Shown piece by piece: positions 32,623-43,800 of a stretch of 64,000 nucleotides of DNA. The DNA lies in the NCBI RefSeq assembly GCF_963677155.1, contig NZ_OY781884.1, forward strand, positions 3,592,501 through 3,656,500, written 5' to 3'. The DNA is from an uncultured Draconibacterium sp. (GTDB taxonomy: Bacteria > Bacteroidota > Bacteroidia > Bacteroidales > Prolixibacteraceae). The translations under genes and the position numbers were made by a program. Under the pieces are notes generated by a model. The model was given only the letters and a program-made list of their open reading frames with translations, was not told the DNA's origin and ran no database searches. Position 1 is the first letter of the stretch. Each line of letters opens with the position of its first letter.

Positions 32623-34716
32623 ATGAAAACTGGAATTTATATCACAAACACCGAAAGCAACACAGGAAGATCGCTTGTAACGCTGGGTGTTTTAAAAGTA
32701 TTACTTTCAAAAGTAACAAAGGTCGGTTATTTCCGGCCAATCATTAACGATTATCCAAAGGGAGTTCGCGATAATCATATCGAAACCATGTTGTCGTATT
32801 TTAACCTCGATATGGAGTATAAAGAAGCATACGGCTTTACCATGTCGCAGGTTGTTAAATACAAAAACATGGGACAGGAATCGCGTCTGATCGATCAGAT
32901 TATCGATCGCTACAAGCAGCTAAAAGAGAAGTTTGACGTGGTTGTGGTTGAAGGTTCGGATTTCGACAATAAAGGCGTTACTTTTGAGTTAGACCTGAAT
33001 ATTGAGTTTGCTAAAAACCTTTCGATTCCTACCATTTTGGTTAGCTCGGCAAAAGATAAAAATATGGGGAGCGCTATTGCTAATATCGACCTGGCCATAA
33101 AATCATTTGCTGAAAGAGATGTTGTGGTGCAGTCGGTTGTAATGAACCGTGTTGAAGCCGGAAATTGTGACCAGATGCGCAACGAATTGAGCAAGGTTGT
33201 TCCTGCCGAGACTTCGATTGAAATCATTCCTGAAATTAAAAAACTGGGAAGCCCTACAATAAAAGAAATTAACGACGAACTGGGTGGCACCGTGCTGCTT
33301 GGCGAAAACCTGTTGTGCAAACAGGCCGATCGCTACGATGTTGGAGCAATGCAGTTGCGCAACTACCTCGACAGGGTAGAAGAGAACAGCCTGATTATTA
33401 CTCCGGGCGACCGCTCTGATATTATTCTGGCGGCACTTCAGGCCAATGCATCGGCAAATTATCCAAGCATTGCCGGTATTGTGGTTACCGGAGGTATTGC
33501 TCCCGAGCCGCAAATTGTACGACTGATTGAAGGGTTGCCAAATATTGTTCCTATTATCTTGGTTGATGATGTAACTTTTATTGCGGCCAAAAAAATATCG
33601 GATGTAAAACCTAAATTACATCCGGGCTTACCACGGAAAATCGATTTAAGTATTTCTACCTTCGAGAAATATGTGGACACCGACTTTCTGATTGATAAAT
33701 TCAGAAGTTTTAAAACCGATGTGGTAACACCACATATGTTCCAGTATAACCTGGTTGCAAAAGCTAAATCGAAAAAGCAACATATTGTTTTACCTGAAGG
33801 TACCGACCCACGTGTTTTGCATGCCGCTTCAAGTTTGGTTGACCAGGGTGTGGTTAATATTACTCTTTTAGGAAAGCGCGATGAAATTATTGCTAAAGCT
33901 ACTGAAATAGGTGTGATAATCAACGGTAATATAAAAATCATCGATCCGGTAGAATCGGAGTATTACGAAGACTACTGGAGAACTTACCACGAACTGCGTA
34001 AGCACAAAAATATTCCTGAAGATATGGCTCGTGATGCCATGGCCGATGTTTCGTATTTCGGAACGATGATGGTTTACAAAGGGCATGCCGACGGTATGGT
34101 TTCAGGTGCTGCACATACTACCGCACACACCATTATTCCGGCGCTTCAGTTTGTAAAAACCAAACCGGGCGTTAAAACGGTTTCGTCTGTTTTCTTTATG
34201 TGTCTCGACGACCATGTTTCGGTAATGGGCGACTGTGCTGTAAACGTTAGTCCAACTGCCGAACAGTTGGCTGAAATTGCTGTTACCTCGGCTGATTCGG
34301 CAATTGCTTTTGGTATCGATCCGAAAGTGGCGTTGTTGTCGTATTCGTCAGGTACATCCGGATCAGGTGTTGAGGTTGATAAAGTTCGCAGTGCTACTGA
34401 GATAGCTATTGCTGCACGTCCTGATCTGAAGATTGAAGGACCTATCCAGTATGATGCTGCCGTTGATCCGAGTGTAGGGAAAAGCAAAATGCCCGATTCG
34501 CAAGTGGCAGGGCAAGCCAATGTGCTTATTTTCCCCGATTTGAACACCGGAAACAATACATATAAAGCCATCCAGCGCGAAACCGGAGCACTGGCAATTG
34601 GGCCTATGTTACAAGGCTTAAATAAACCGGTTAACGACCTTAGTCGTGGTTGTACTGTCGACGATATTTTTAATACTGTTGTAATTACAGCTATTCAGGC
34701 TCAGGAAGGGTTTTAA
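32623..34716 (+). CDS. pta: Phosphate acetyltransferase
   Basis: 697 residues, the long form. The N-terminal part (about 1-230) resembles the BioD-like P-loop ATPase domain (GIYITNTESNTGRSLVTLG), a DRTGG regulatory domain follows (about 215-340, ITPGDRSDIILAALQ), and the C-terminal 330 residues are the catalytic PTA domain (HIVLPEGTDPRVLHAA; DGMVSGAAHTTAHTI; LSYSSGTSGSG; VAGQANVLIFPDLNTGN). It interconverts acetyl-CoA and acetyl-phosphate. With ackA downstream it makes ATP and acetate, as expected for a fermenting Bacteroidota cell. Confidence 0.96.
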   Translation: MKTGIYITNTESNTGRSLVTLGVLKVLLSKVTKVGYFRPIINDYPKGVRDNHIETMLSYFNLDMEYKEAYGFTMSQVVKYKNMGQESRLIDQIIDRYKQLKEKFDVVVVEGSDFDNKGVTFELDLNIEFAKNLSIPTILVSSAKDKNMGSAIANIDLAIKSFAERDVVVQSVVMNRVEAGNCDQMRNELSKVVPAETSIEIIPEIKKLGSPTIKEINDELGGTVLLGENLLCKQADRYDVGAMQLRNYLDRVEENSLIITPGDRSDIILAALQANASANYPSIAGIVVTGGIAPEPQIVRLIEGLPNIVPIILVDDVTFIAAKKISDVKPKLHPGLPRKIDLSISTFEKYVDTDFLIDKFRSFKTDVVTPHMFQYNLVAKAKSKKQHIVLPEGTDPRVLHAASSLVDQGVVNITLLGKRDEIIAKATEIGVIINGNIKIIDPVESEYYEDYWRTYHELRKHKNIPEDMARDAMADVSYFGTMMVYKGHADGMVSGAAHTTAHTIIPALQFVKTKPGVKTVSSVFFMCLDDHVSVMGDCAVNVSPTAEQLAEIAVTSADSAIAFGIDPKVALLSYSSGTSGSGVEVDKVRSATEIAIAARPDLKIEGPIQYDAAVDPSVGKSKMPDSQVAGQANVLIFPDLNTGNNTYKAIQRETGALAIGPMLQGLNKPVNDLSRGCTVDDIFNTVVITAIQAQEGF

Positions 34717-34803
34717 AAGTAAATTAATACTTTTTACGATAACAGGCTCACTGTCATGAGAATGGTTGGCCTGTTACCAAAATTTTAATCGATATATTTT
34801 AAA

Positions 34804-36000
34804 ATGAATATTTTAGTAATTAATGCAGGTAGCTCGTCAATTAAATATCAGTTGATTGATATGAACACCGAGTTGCCTTTGTCGAGTGGTATTGTAGAAC
34901 GGATCGGTCTGGAAATGGGACTGATCAAACACAAAACATTCCTCAACGGTTCGGAAGAAAAAACGCTTGAAGAATTCCCTATTCCCGATCATGGAATTGG
35001 ATTGAAACGTGTTGCCGAATTGCTTATTGACGAGAAAGTTGGCGTTATCAGCGATCCTTCAGAAATTAAAGCTGTTGGTCACCGTTTGGTTCATGGTGGC
35101 GAAACTTTTACCGAAACTGTGGAGATTACTGATGAGGTAAAAGCAAAAGTACAGGAATTATTTCCTTTGGCACCGTTACACAATCCTGCCAACCTGATTG
35201 GTGTTGAAGTGGCTGAAAAAGTATTTCCGAATGCCAAACAAGTGGGAGTATTCGATACCGCTTTTCACCAAAGCATTCCTGAAAAAGCATTCCGTTATGC
35301 TTTGCCTGAGAAATTTTACAGCGAATTACGTATTCGTAAATATGGTTTCCACGGAACTTCTCACAAATTTATTTCAGAGAAAGCAGTTGAGTATTTAGGA
35401 AATCCTGATGCAAAGATTGTAACCATTCACCTGGGTAACGGTGCTTCAATGGCAGCTGTAAAAGGAGGTGTTTGTGTTGATACAACGATGGGAATGGGAC
35501 CGTTAAGCGGATTGATTATGGGAACCCGTTCGGGCGACATCGATCCGGCCATTATTTTCTACCTGGCACAACAGAAAGGTTATTCTGTTCAGGAAATTTC
35601 TGATTTGCTGAATAAAGAGAGTGGAATGAAAGGCCTAACCGGTTTAACCGATATGCGCGATGTTGAGAAACTGCAACGCGAAGGAGATCCTGTAGCTATT
35701 CTTGCCCTTGAAATGTATGCTTACCGTGTAAAACAATATATTGGAAGTTATGCGTCGGCCATGAATGGTGTTGATGCCATTGTATTTACTGCAGGTATTG
35801 GCGAAAACAAAACATTGGTTCGCGAGATGGTATGTGAGGATATGGACTACCTTGGAATTACATGGGACGAAGAAAAAGATAAGAACCGAAAAGGTGACGT
35901 TCACGAAATTAACGAGGATGGCGCAAAAGTTAAAGTTCTTATTATTCCTACCAACGAAGAGTTGGAGATTGCAAAACAATCGTTGGCACTTGTAGAATAG
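34804..36000 (+). CDS. ackA: Acetate kinase
   Basis: 398 residues of the ASKHA fold. Visible: ILVINAGSSSIKYQL (N-terminal phosphate loop), FDTAFHQSIP, RKYGFHGTSHKFIS, HLGNGASMAAVKGG, DTTMGMGPLSGLIMGTRSGDIDP and FTAGIGENKTLVR. It transfers phosphate between acetyl-phosphate and ADP. The gene starts 87 bases after pta and is closed by a clear terminator. Confidence 0.97.
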   Translation: MNILVINAGSSSIKYQLIDMNTELPLSSGIVERIGLEMGLIKHKTFLNGSEEKTLEEFPIPDHGIGLKRVAELLIDEKVGVISDPSEIKAVGHRLVHGGETFTETVEITDEVKAKVQELFPLAPLHNPANLIGVEVAEKVFPNAKQVGVFDTAFHQSIPEKAFRYALPEKFYSELRIRKYGFHGTSHKFISEKAVEYLGNPDAKIVTIHLGNGASMAAVKGGVCVDTTMGMGPLSGLIMGTRSGDIDPAIIFYLAQQKGYSVQEISDLLNKESGMKGLTGLTDMRDVEKLQREGDPVAILALEMYAYRVKQYIGSYASAMNGVDAIVFTAGIGENKTLVREMVCEDMDYLGITWDEEKDKNRKGDVHEINEDGAKVKVLIIPTNEELEIAKQSLALVE

Positions 36001-36022
36001 AGTGTTAAAAGATAATATTGAG

Positions 36023-36055
36023 AAAGGCGTATCCGGTTGTGGATACGCCTTTTTA
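36023..36055 (+). terminator. Terminator of pta-ackA
   Basis: 12-bp perfect stem, 36023-36034 with 36041-36052, GGTTGT loop, followed by TTAATTTG. Confidence 0.85.
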
Positions 36056-36080
36056 ATTTGTTTGTTCCCGAACTTAAAAA

Positions 36081-39000
36081 TCAAAAAAGGTTGTTTATTA
36101 TTGCCCCCAGATTGTTGGCATTAATTGGTTTTGTTATATAACTATTGCATCCTGCTTTGGTGGCATTTATAATATCTTGCTCTTGAGCAAAGGCTGTTTG
36201 TGCAATAATTTTTACGTCGTTATTAAACTCTCTAATCCGTTCAGTAGCTTCTATACCATCCATTATCGGCATTCTTATATCCATTAATATTAAGTCAATA
36301 TCAGGATTAGCTTTTGCTATATCAACGGCTTCTTTCCCATTGTCAGCTACAAGAACTTCGTTAGTGGTTTTTTTCAGAATAATCTTGAGTAAACTAACCG
36401 AGACCGGATCGTCTTCGGCTATAAGTATTTTTAAATTCTTCGATACCAATTTAGGTTTAGTTTCTATCGTATCAGCAGGAAGGGAGGCTTGGGATGGTTG
36501 TTTATAGGGGAAAGTAACGAAAAAAGTTGTTCCCTTGTTTGTTTCTGACTCCAGATGAATCGAACCTCCAAGCATTTCTGTGTACGATTTACTGATGGAT
36601 AGCCCCAACCCCGAACCTTCATAAACTCTAGAGCTAGCAATATCAGCCTGTACAAACCGGTGGAAAATGGCTTGCTGTCGGTTTTGGGGAATCCCGACAC
36701 CTGTGTCTTTTACAAAAAACTGTATAGAGTCGTCGATGATTTGATAACCAAATGATATACCTCCTTTGTCTGTAAATTTGATTGCATTTTTAATTAGGTT
36801 GGTGATTATACCGTTTAGTTTGATTGCATCGGAATTTATTTTGGGAGAAATCGTATCTTCACTATTTGTGAATTTCAGATAAAGCTGCTTTTGTGTTGCT
36901 TCCGGAGTGAAGAATAATTTTATTTCATTTAGAAATGATTTCAGCTCGAAAGTTGATAGCTCTACAGTAACCAGTCCCGACTCAATTTTTGAAATATCAA
37001 TAATGTCGTTTATGGTGGATAGCATTCGGTTGCCACTTTGTTGAATTATTGAAATAAAATTATTTTGTTGTTCTCCGCTTAAATTGGGATCTTTTAATAA
37101 TTCGGTAAAACCTATAATTCCATTCATGGGAGTTCTTATTTCATGGCTCATATTTGCCAAAAATGCAGATTTCAATTTATCACTCTTTTCTGCTTCTTCT
37201 TTAGCTTTTTTTAGGTCGAGCAGGATTTGTCGCTGCCCGGTAATATCTTCTTTTATTGCAATAAAATGGGCAATTTCTCCACTATTATCAGTTACCGGAG
37301 AAATGATTCCTTTTTCCCAATATATTTCTCCGTTTTTCTTTTTATTCTGGAATTCACCGCGCCATATTTTACCGCTTAAAATGGTGTTCCACATATTAGT
37401 GTAGTAACTTATGGATTGTTTGCCCGATTTTAAAATGCGTGGATTTCCTCCGATAACCTCTTTTAAGGTATATCCGGTTTTCTCTTCGAAGAAAGGATTT
37501 ACATACTCAATGTTGCCTTTTATGTCGGTAATTACCACACTAACGGGGCTGGCTTCAATAGCTTGCGATAGCATGGTGTTTCTGCTTTCCAGTTGTTTAC
37601 GCTCGGTTATGTCTATTGAGATACCGCCGAGCAGTTTTTTATCGTCGCCAATGGTAAACTTATAGGTCAGAAAATCGCGCATTCCTCTACCAATCACCGG
37701 AAACTTTTCTTCGTACTTGTGCCGCCCCTGTCGAAAAGCCAGTTCATCATCTTTTAATACATTATCAACTATATCCGGATGGACTACATCTTTAGTGTGT
37801 TTTCCAATCCATTGTCCGGCCTCCATATTTCGCTCCATAAATTGGTTTACGTATTGGAAATTAAAGTTTTTGTCTTTTATAAAAGCAGATCCCGGTAGCG
37901 AGTTCATAAAAGCTGAAAATTTTTGTTCGCTCTCCTGTGCACGTATTTTTGCTTTTATCAATTGTTGCTTCGCAATTTTCCACTGTGTAACATCTTGGAA
38001 ACTTTCAAGAATGAATCTTTTGCCATTGATAACAATGGATTGAACGTTTTTAAGTACGGCTGTTTGCGAATTGCCATTACATTTTACAAATGTGTCTATT
38101 CCTGTGACCGATTTCATTTTCTGATTGCAAACCGGGCAATGTTTTAAATCTTCTGCCAGTGGGCAGATAATATTACATTGTTGGCCTTCAAGTTGTTCGC
38201 GCCGGTAGCCAGTTATCTGGCAGGTTTGCTCGTTTACTCGTATGATACGACCTTTTTCATCAAGCATTACAAAACCGCTTGGCATACTCTCTAAAATGGT
38301 ATCAAGCAAGTGTTCTGAGTCGGAAAGTTTTTTCTCAGCTTCTTTTCGTTGGCTAATGTCGCGAATCATCGACATAACCATTCGGTCGTTACCAATTTTA
38401 AAGATGCTGGAGTTTACTTCAACCGGTATCGTATTTCCGTCGGCTTTTAAATGTTTTGTTTCGTATAGCTTTTCGGCATTGTTTTTCAGGTCGGTAGCGT
38501 ACGAGACTGAAAGTTTTTTTATGCTTTGTGTTATTAGTTGATCGCGTTTATAGCCATATAACTGGCAAGCGCGGTCATTTACTTCAACAATTGGCAGGTC
38601 TTCTTTTTCGTAATCATGAATAACAACTGCATCGTTAATGGCATTAAACAGGGTGCGGTATTTGGTTTGCGATTGCATAAAAGCTCTGGCTGCTTTTTTG
38701 CGCTCGGTAATATCGGTAATAAAACCTTCCAATACTTCCTGATTGTTTTGTGTCGTTTTTCGGCCGCGTTCCCAGACCCATTTTTCCTGGCCATTTTTGC
38801 AAATTATTCGGTATTCGAGCTCAAACGATTTATTGTTTGCAATAGCTTCCTGCGCTTTATTCCAAATTTTCTCGCGGTAGGCCGGATGTATAATATCGCT
38901 GTAGCTTAATAGCTGGTTGTTTATAAATTTGTTGGGTGAGTAACCGGTTAGAGCAGTACAGCCTCCACTCATAAATATCATTTCCCAGCTTTTATTATTT

Positions 39001-40661
39001 AAACAGGTGTAGGCCATTCCGGGCAGGTTGTTAAGCAAGTTGTTAAGGCTGTTTTTTGTATCGCGTAGATTTTGGTTAAGTTGTTGCCGTTCGGTAACAT
39101 CTTTTACGCCGGCAATACGTACTTTCTCACCATTGTATTGCATGGTTTTACTTTCAATTTCAATGTAAACAAGTTTTCGGGCTTTGGTAACAGCCTTTAC
39201 AACGTAGGGCACATTGCTTTTATTGGCCATATGTGTTTGCATTAGTTTGACATCATCTTCCGATTTAAGGAAGCGAAATATATTTTGCCCTATAATCTCT
39301 TTTTTAGTATAACCCGAAAGCGTTGTCATTGCTTCATTTACATCTACTATGGTTCCATTTTTATGAATAAGAATGCCCTCGAAACCCGATTCGGCCAGAA
39401 AACGATACCTTTCTTCACTTTCTTTTAGCTTTTGCATCGTATTTTGCCTGATGGTAATATCGTGTAGTATTATTTGATGGGCAGGTCTGTCTTCAAATTC
39501 AACCGGAATAACCTTAACTTCAACCGGTATTTCTTTGCCTTGTTTGTTAATAGCTGCCGATTGGTATACCGAGTCTACCTTTTTGCCTTTAAGTCGTTTT
39601 ATGTATCTATCCTGAATCTTTTCAATTTCCGATTGAGCAATAAAATTGGTGAATGGCTTATTTAATAGTTCCTGCTCGGTATACCCCGATAAACTGCATA
39701 ACGAGCGATTTACAAATTTTACCACTCCATCTTGTAAAATGAACAATGCGTCGTTTAGCCCTTCAACAAGGGTTCTATATTTGGTTTCACTTTTTTGCAG
39801 AATGATTTTTTCTGTTTGTTCGCGGGTAATGTCTTGTATGCGGAAAATGCGGTAGTTTTTTAGTTCGTATACTTGTGTTTCTACACGAAATATCTTGCCG
39901 TTTAAAGTAAATTCCAGGTTTTTTATGTCGTGTCCTTTTGTAATTTCGTTTAATCCCGAATATAGATGCTTGTGTGTGTTTTTGTCGATGTTGTTTTTAG
40001 CTAAATCTGATAAGCTTTGCCCCACTATTTCATCCTCGTTACAATTAAACAGTTCGCAAAAGCGCTTGTTAATTGATACCACATTTAAATCGTAGTCGAA
40101 AGTAATTATTCCATCGCTTGATGAGCCCAATAGCCAGGCCATATCGTTTTTCTCTTGTATCCCATTTAAGGCAAAGCCAATGTTTTTGGCAATGTCGGTG
40201 TAGTTTTCAGCTTCTTTTGGGTGTTGGGCATCAGCAACAGGTACAGCCGAGCACATAATACCGTATTGGTTGGCATTAACTTGTATTGGGGCAACAAACC
40301 AGGTAAATTCCTCATCGCTTTTGCCCATCGGACAATCGTGGTCTTGGGAATTTAATTGCATAAATTGTTGGTTTTGTATAGCCAATTGAAAATTTTGGGG
40401 AAGATTATTTTTTAGCAAATCGTTTTTCATGCTATCAAAACCTTTCAGTTTTCCCGAGCTTTCAATGCTATACAGCTTATTTTCCTGGTTGAAAAGGCCT
40501 ATCCACGAGAAATAATAGCCGCGGGTTTGTGTGAGTACCTGGCAGGTTTTTTTTATAAGCGAATCGACTTCACTTTCATTAACCATTATTTTATTAATGG
40601 CTTTTAACGTATTGATGATACGGTGAAAGTGAGCGATTTTTGTTTCAGTTAAATTGTTCAT
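36081..40661 (-). CDS. Multi-PAS hybrid sensor histidine kinase (GAF-PASx8-HisKA-HATPase-REC)
   Basis: 1526 residues. An N-terminal GAF-like region (about 1-165) is followed by about eight PAS/PAC modules, each closed by a D[IV]TERK-type end, then HisKA (LANMSHEIRTPMNGIIG), HATPase (VKDTGVGIP, GSGLGLSI) and a C-terminal receiver with Asp in LILMDIRMPIMDG and KPIN. No membrane segment or HTH is seen, so it is a cytoplasmic sensor passing phosphate to an unknown partner. One PAS (about residues 850-910) carries a cysteine cluster CNIICP...HCPVC, which may bind a metal or Fe-S. It is the tandem paralogue of the next gene to the right, with which it shares the N-terminal region. Confidence 0.93.
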   Translation of the reverse strand: MNNLTETKIAHFHRIINTLKAINKIMVNESEVDSLIKKTCQVLTQTRGYYFSWIGLFNQENKLYSIESSGKLKGFDSMKNDLLKNNLPQNFQLAIQNQQFMQLNSQDHDCPMGKSDEEFTWFVAPIQVNANQYGIMCSAVPVADAQHPKEAENYTDIAKNIGFALNGIQEKNDMAWLLGSSSDGIITFDYDLNVVSINKRFCELFNCNEDEIVGQSLSDLAKNNIDKNTHKHLYSGLNEITKGHDIKNLEFTLNGKIFRVETQVYELKNYRIFRIQDITREQTEKIILQKSETKYRTLVEGLNDALFILQDGVVKFVNRSLCSLSGYTEQELLNKPFTNFIAQSEIEKIQDRYIKRLKGKKVDSVYQSAAINKQGKEIPVEVKVIPVEFEDRPAHQIILHDITIRQNTMQKLKESEERYRFLAESGFEGILIHKNGTIVDVNEAMTTLSGYTKKEIIGQNIFRFLKSEDDVKLMQTHMANKSNVPYVVKAVTKARKLVYIEIESKTMQYNGEKVRIAGVKDVTERQQLNQNLRDTKNSLNNLLNNLPGMAYTCLNNKSWEMIFMSGGCTALTGYSPNKFINNQLLSYSDIIHPAYREKIWNKAQEAIANNKSFELEYRIICKNGQEKWVWERGRKTTQNNQEVLEGFITDITERKKAARAFMQSQTKYRTLFNAINDAVVIHDYEKEDLPIVEVNDRACQLYGYKRDQLITQSIKKLSVSYATDLKNNAEKLYETKHLKADGNTIPVEVNSSIFKIGNDRMVMSMIRDISQRKEAEKKLSDSEHLLDTILESMPSGFVMLDEKGRIIRVNEQTCQITGYRREQLEGQQCNIICPLAEDLKHCPVCNQKMKSVTGIDTFVKCNGNSQTAVLKNVQSIVINGKRFILESFQDVTQWKIAKQQLIKAKIRAQESEQKFSAFMNSLPGSAFIKDKNFNFQYVNQFMERNMEAGQWIGKHTKDVVHPDIVDNVLKDDELAFRQGRHKYEEKFPVIGRGMRDFLTYKFTIGDDKKLLGGISIDITERKQLESRNTMLSQAIEASPVSVVITDIKGNIEYVNPFFEEKTGYTLKEVIGGNPRILKSGKQSISYYTNMWNTILSGKIWRGEFQNKKKNGEIYWEKGIISPVTDNSGEIAHFIAIKEDITGQRQILLDLKKAKEEAEKSDKLKSAFLANMSHEIRTPMNGIIGFTELLKDPNLSGEQQNNFISIIQQSGNRMLSTINDIIDISKIESGLVTVELSTFELKSFLNEIKLFFTPEATQKQLYLKFTNSEDTISPKINSDAIKLNGIITNLIKNAIKFTDKGGISFGYQIIDDSIQFFVKDTGVGIPQNRQQAIFHRFVQADIASSRVYEGSGLGLSISKSYTEMLGGSIHLESETNKGTTFFVTFPYKQPSQASLPADTIETKPKLVSKNLKILIAEDDPVSVSLLKIILKKTTNEVLVADNGKEAVDIAKANPDIDLILMDIRMPIMDGIEATERIREFNNDVKIIAQTAFAQEQDIINATKAGCNSYITKPINANNLGAIINNLF

Positions 40662-40860
40662 TTTAGCAGTATCCCTTTTTTGTTGTAAACAATGAGGGCA
40701 GAAATTAAATAAAAATAGCGGGTATGGTTATTTGAGTTATATGTTATTTTCAGATTTTCCATATAAATTAAGCCTATAACCTTCAATAAGCGTTTTAGTT
40801 TGCTTAAAGTTAAGTATATTTTATGAAAGCGTCCTTTTCAAATTATTCAACGGGGCTGTG

Positions 40861-43800
40861 CTACTCTGTTTTGAACAGCTCCTTAATTACTTCAAACAAA
40901 TTTTTCCTGTTAATTGGTTTCGAAACAAAATGATTACATCCTGAAGTAATTGCTTCCTTTATATCATCTTGTTGTGCAAATGCAGATTGTGCGATAATTT
41001 TCACCGATTTATTAAACTCCCTTATTTTCTTGGTTGTACTATAGCCATCAAGCACCGGCATTTTAATATCCATTAAAATTAAGTCAATATTGGTTGTTTT
41101 TTCTGCAATGTCAACAGCCTCTTTTCCGTTTCGGGCAACAAATATTTCTGAAGCGACATCGTTAACCAGCAATTTTAATAATTCAACAGATACGGGATCA
41201 TCTTCAGCAATCAAAATTTTAAGGCGATGATTCAGGCGATCTTCAACTTTGTGTTCAACTTTTTCAGTATTGGTGCCTTTTGTATTTTCAAACCGGGGGA
41301 TTGGCAAGCTAACTTTAAATGAACTGCCTTTTCCTAATTCTGATTTTAAACTGATTGAGCCATTTAGCATTTCGGTGTACGATTTTGTAATTGCAAGCCC
41401 TAATCCTGAGCCCTCGAATACTCTCGAATCGGCAATATCGGCTTGTACAAATCGCTCGAAAATCGCTTTTTGTCTGTCTTTCTGTATGCCTACACCTGTG
41501 TCGGTTACGTAAAAGCTAATGGTACCTCCGGCAACTATGTAGCCAAACTCGATAGTGCCCGATGCGGTAAATTTATAAGCATTTTTAATCAGGTTTGTTA
41601 AAATAGAGTGCAGTTTGTCCGGGTCGGTGTGGAATATGCTTATAGGGAGTCCGTTGTTTGAATTTACTTTAAAGTCGATATTTTTCTTTTGCATCATTGG
41701 CTGAAAGAAATAATGCAGGTCGTTGATAAATGCATTCAGATTTATATCCTGCATATTAAGCACTACCATTCCCGATTCAATTTTTGAGATATCGATAATA
41801 TCGTTTATGGTGCTTAGCATTCGCTCGCCACTGGTTTGGATGGTTTCAATAAATTCGGTTCGTTGTTGTCGCGACAAATCGGGTTCTTTAAGCAGTTCTG
41901 TAAAGCCCAGAATTCCATTCATTGGAGTTCTTATTTCGTGGCTCATATTAGCCAAAAACGACGATTTGAGTTTGTCGGTTTGTTCCGCCCTCTCTTTTGC
42001 CAGTATCAATTCTTTTTCTATCCTTTTTTGTTCGGTTATGTCTCTGAACTCTACTACGCGAACTTGTTTGTTGTTGTACGGAATCATCCTTCCTTCAATA
42101 CGTAATGGGTAGTTCTCTCCATTTTTTCGAAGCCCAAAAGCCTCATATGGTTTTTCGTATTGTCTCTCAATATTCTGTCTTGTCAGTTTGCGGTAGTCTT
42201 TTGCAATTAGTAGCAGGCCATCGATGCCAATCAGTTCTTCATACGAATATCCTGTAATTCGGCTTAAACCTTCGTTGCAATCTAAAATTTTTCCTTTATC
42301 GTGTATGGCAATCCCACCGAACGAGGCATTGTGTAGGGCTTTAAAACGAGCTTCGTTTTGTTCTGCTCTTAACTTGGCTTTTTTTAGTGCTTTTAGTGTG
42401 CGGCGCTTTTCTGTAATGTCTTCTTTTACAGCAACGTATTTTATAATCTTTCCATGTTTGTCGAAGATTGGTGAAATACTCACCTGTTCCCAATATGATT
42501 GCCCGTTTTTCTTCTTGTTTTTAAATTCTCCCTTCCATATTTTTCCCGTGCTTATGGTTTCCCACAGTTGTTTGTAAAAATGATAATCGTGTTTTCCCGA
42601 TTTGAGTATACTTGGTTTTTTTCCAAGAACTTCCTCTCTTTTGTATCCCGTTTTTTCTTCGAAGTAGGGATTTACATATTCTATTTTTCCGTTTATATCG
42701 GTTATTACAATACTTGTGGAGCTGGATTCAACAGCTTTTGACAACATTTCGTTCCATCTCTCCAGTTTCTTTCTTTGGGTAATGTCAGTAATAAATCCTT
42801 CCAGAACAAAATTGTTTTGGTTAGAAATTGGTTTGCCACGTTCCCATACCCATTTTATTTCATTTTGCTGGGTTATTATCCGGTATTCTAACTCAAAGGT
42901 TTCTTTGTTGTCGATGGCTTTTTGTATAATATCTCTGCCATTATCTCTGTCATCAGGGTGAACTAAATCTCTGTACATTACTGTACCTCCCGTTGTTATC
43001 TCATTTGGGTGGTAACCAAAAAGCTGAAAACTTCCCTCGCTCACAAAATGCATACTCCAATTCTCATCGTTTAGGCAATTGTAAGCAACTCCTGGCAAGT
43101 TATCGAGAAGGCGATTTATGCGCTCTTTATTTCTTTTTAATTCTAGTTGTAGTTCAAAGCGCTGCGATACATCGCGAATAGCGGCTATTCGCACCAATTT
43201 TCCTTTGTAAGTTATGCTACGGGCTTCAATTTCGGCATAGCCAATAGTGCCATCTTTTTTTTGAACACCAGCAACATAAGGTTGGGATATTTCTTTTCGG
43301 ATACTTTCAATCGCTTTTTTCCGGTAGTTTTCAGTAATAAAAACCGATAACATATTTTCTCCAATCAAATCCTCGCGCGAATAACCGAATATATCGAGTA
43401 ATTGTTGGTTTACATCCAGTATTACTCCATTGTTGTGAATAATTATACCTTCAAAAGATGCGTCGGAAAGGAAATGAAAATATTCTTCTCTTTCTTTGAG
43501 TTGTTCGAGCGATCTCTTTAACTCCGAGTTGTTGTGCAGGATGACCAGAAATGCCGGACGATTATTAAAATCAGTAGATACGGCAGTTATTTCAACAGAA
43601 AATGTTTGGCCCTGTTTGGTTATCGCGATCGAATCGTAATTCTTGTTGTTTTCTTTGCCTTCTAAAATAGCTGTATAAACCATTTTTACCCTTTCTAATT
43701 CTTCGGGGGCAACAAGCATGGTAAATTCTTTGTCAAGTAATTCTTGTTCTGAATAACCGGTTAATTTGCTTAACGACTGGTTAACAAATTTCATTACGCC

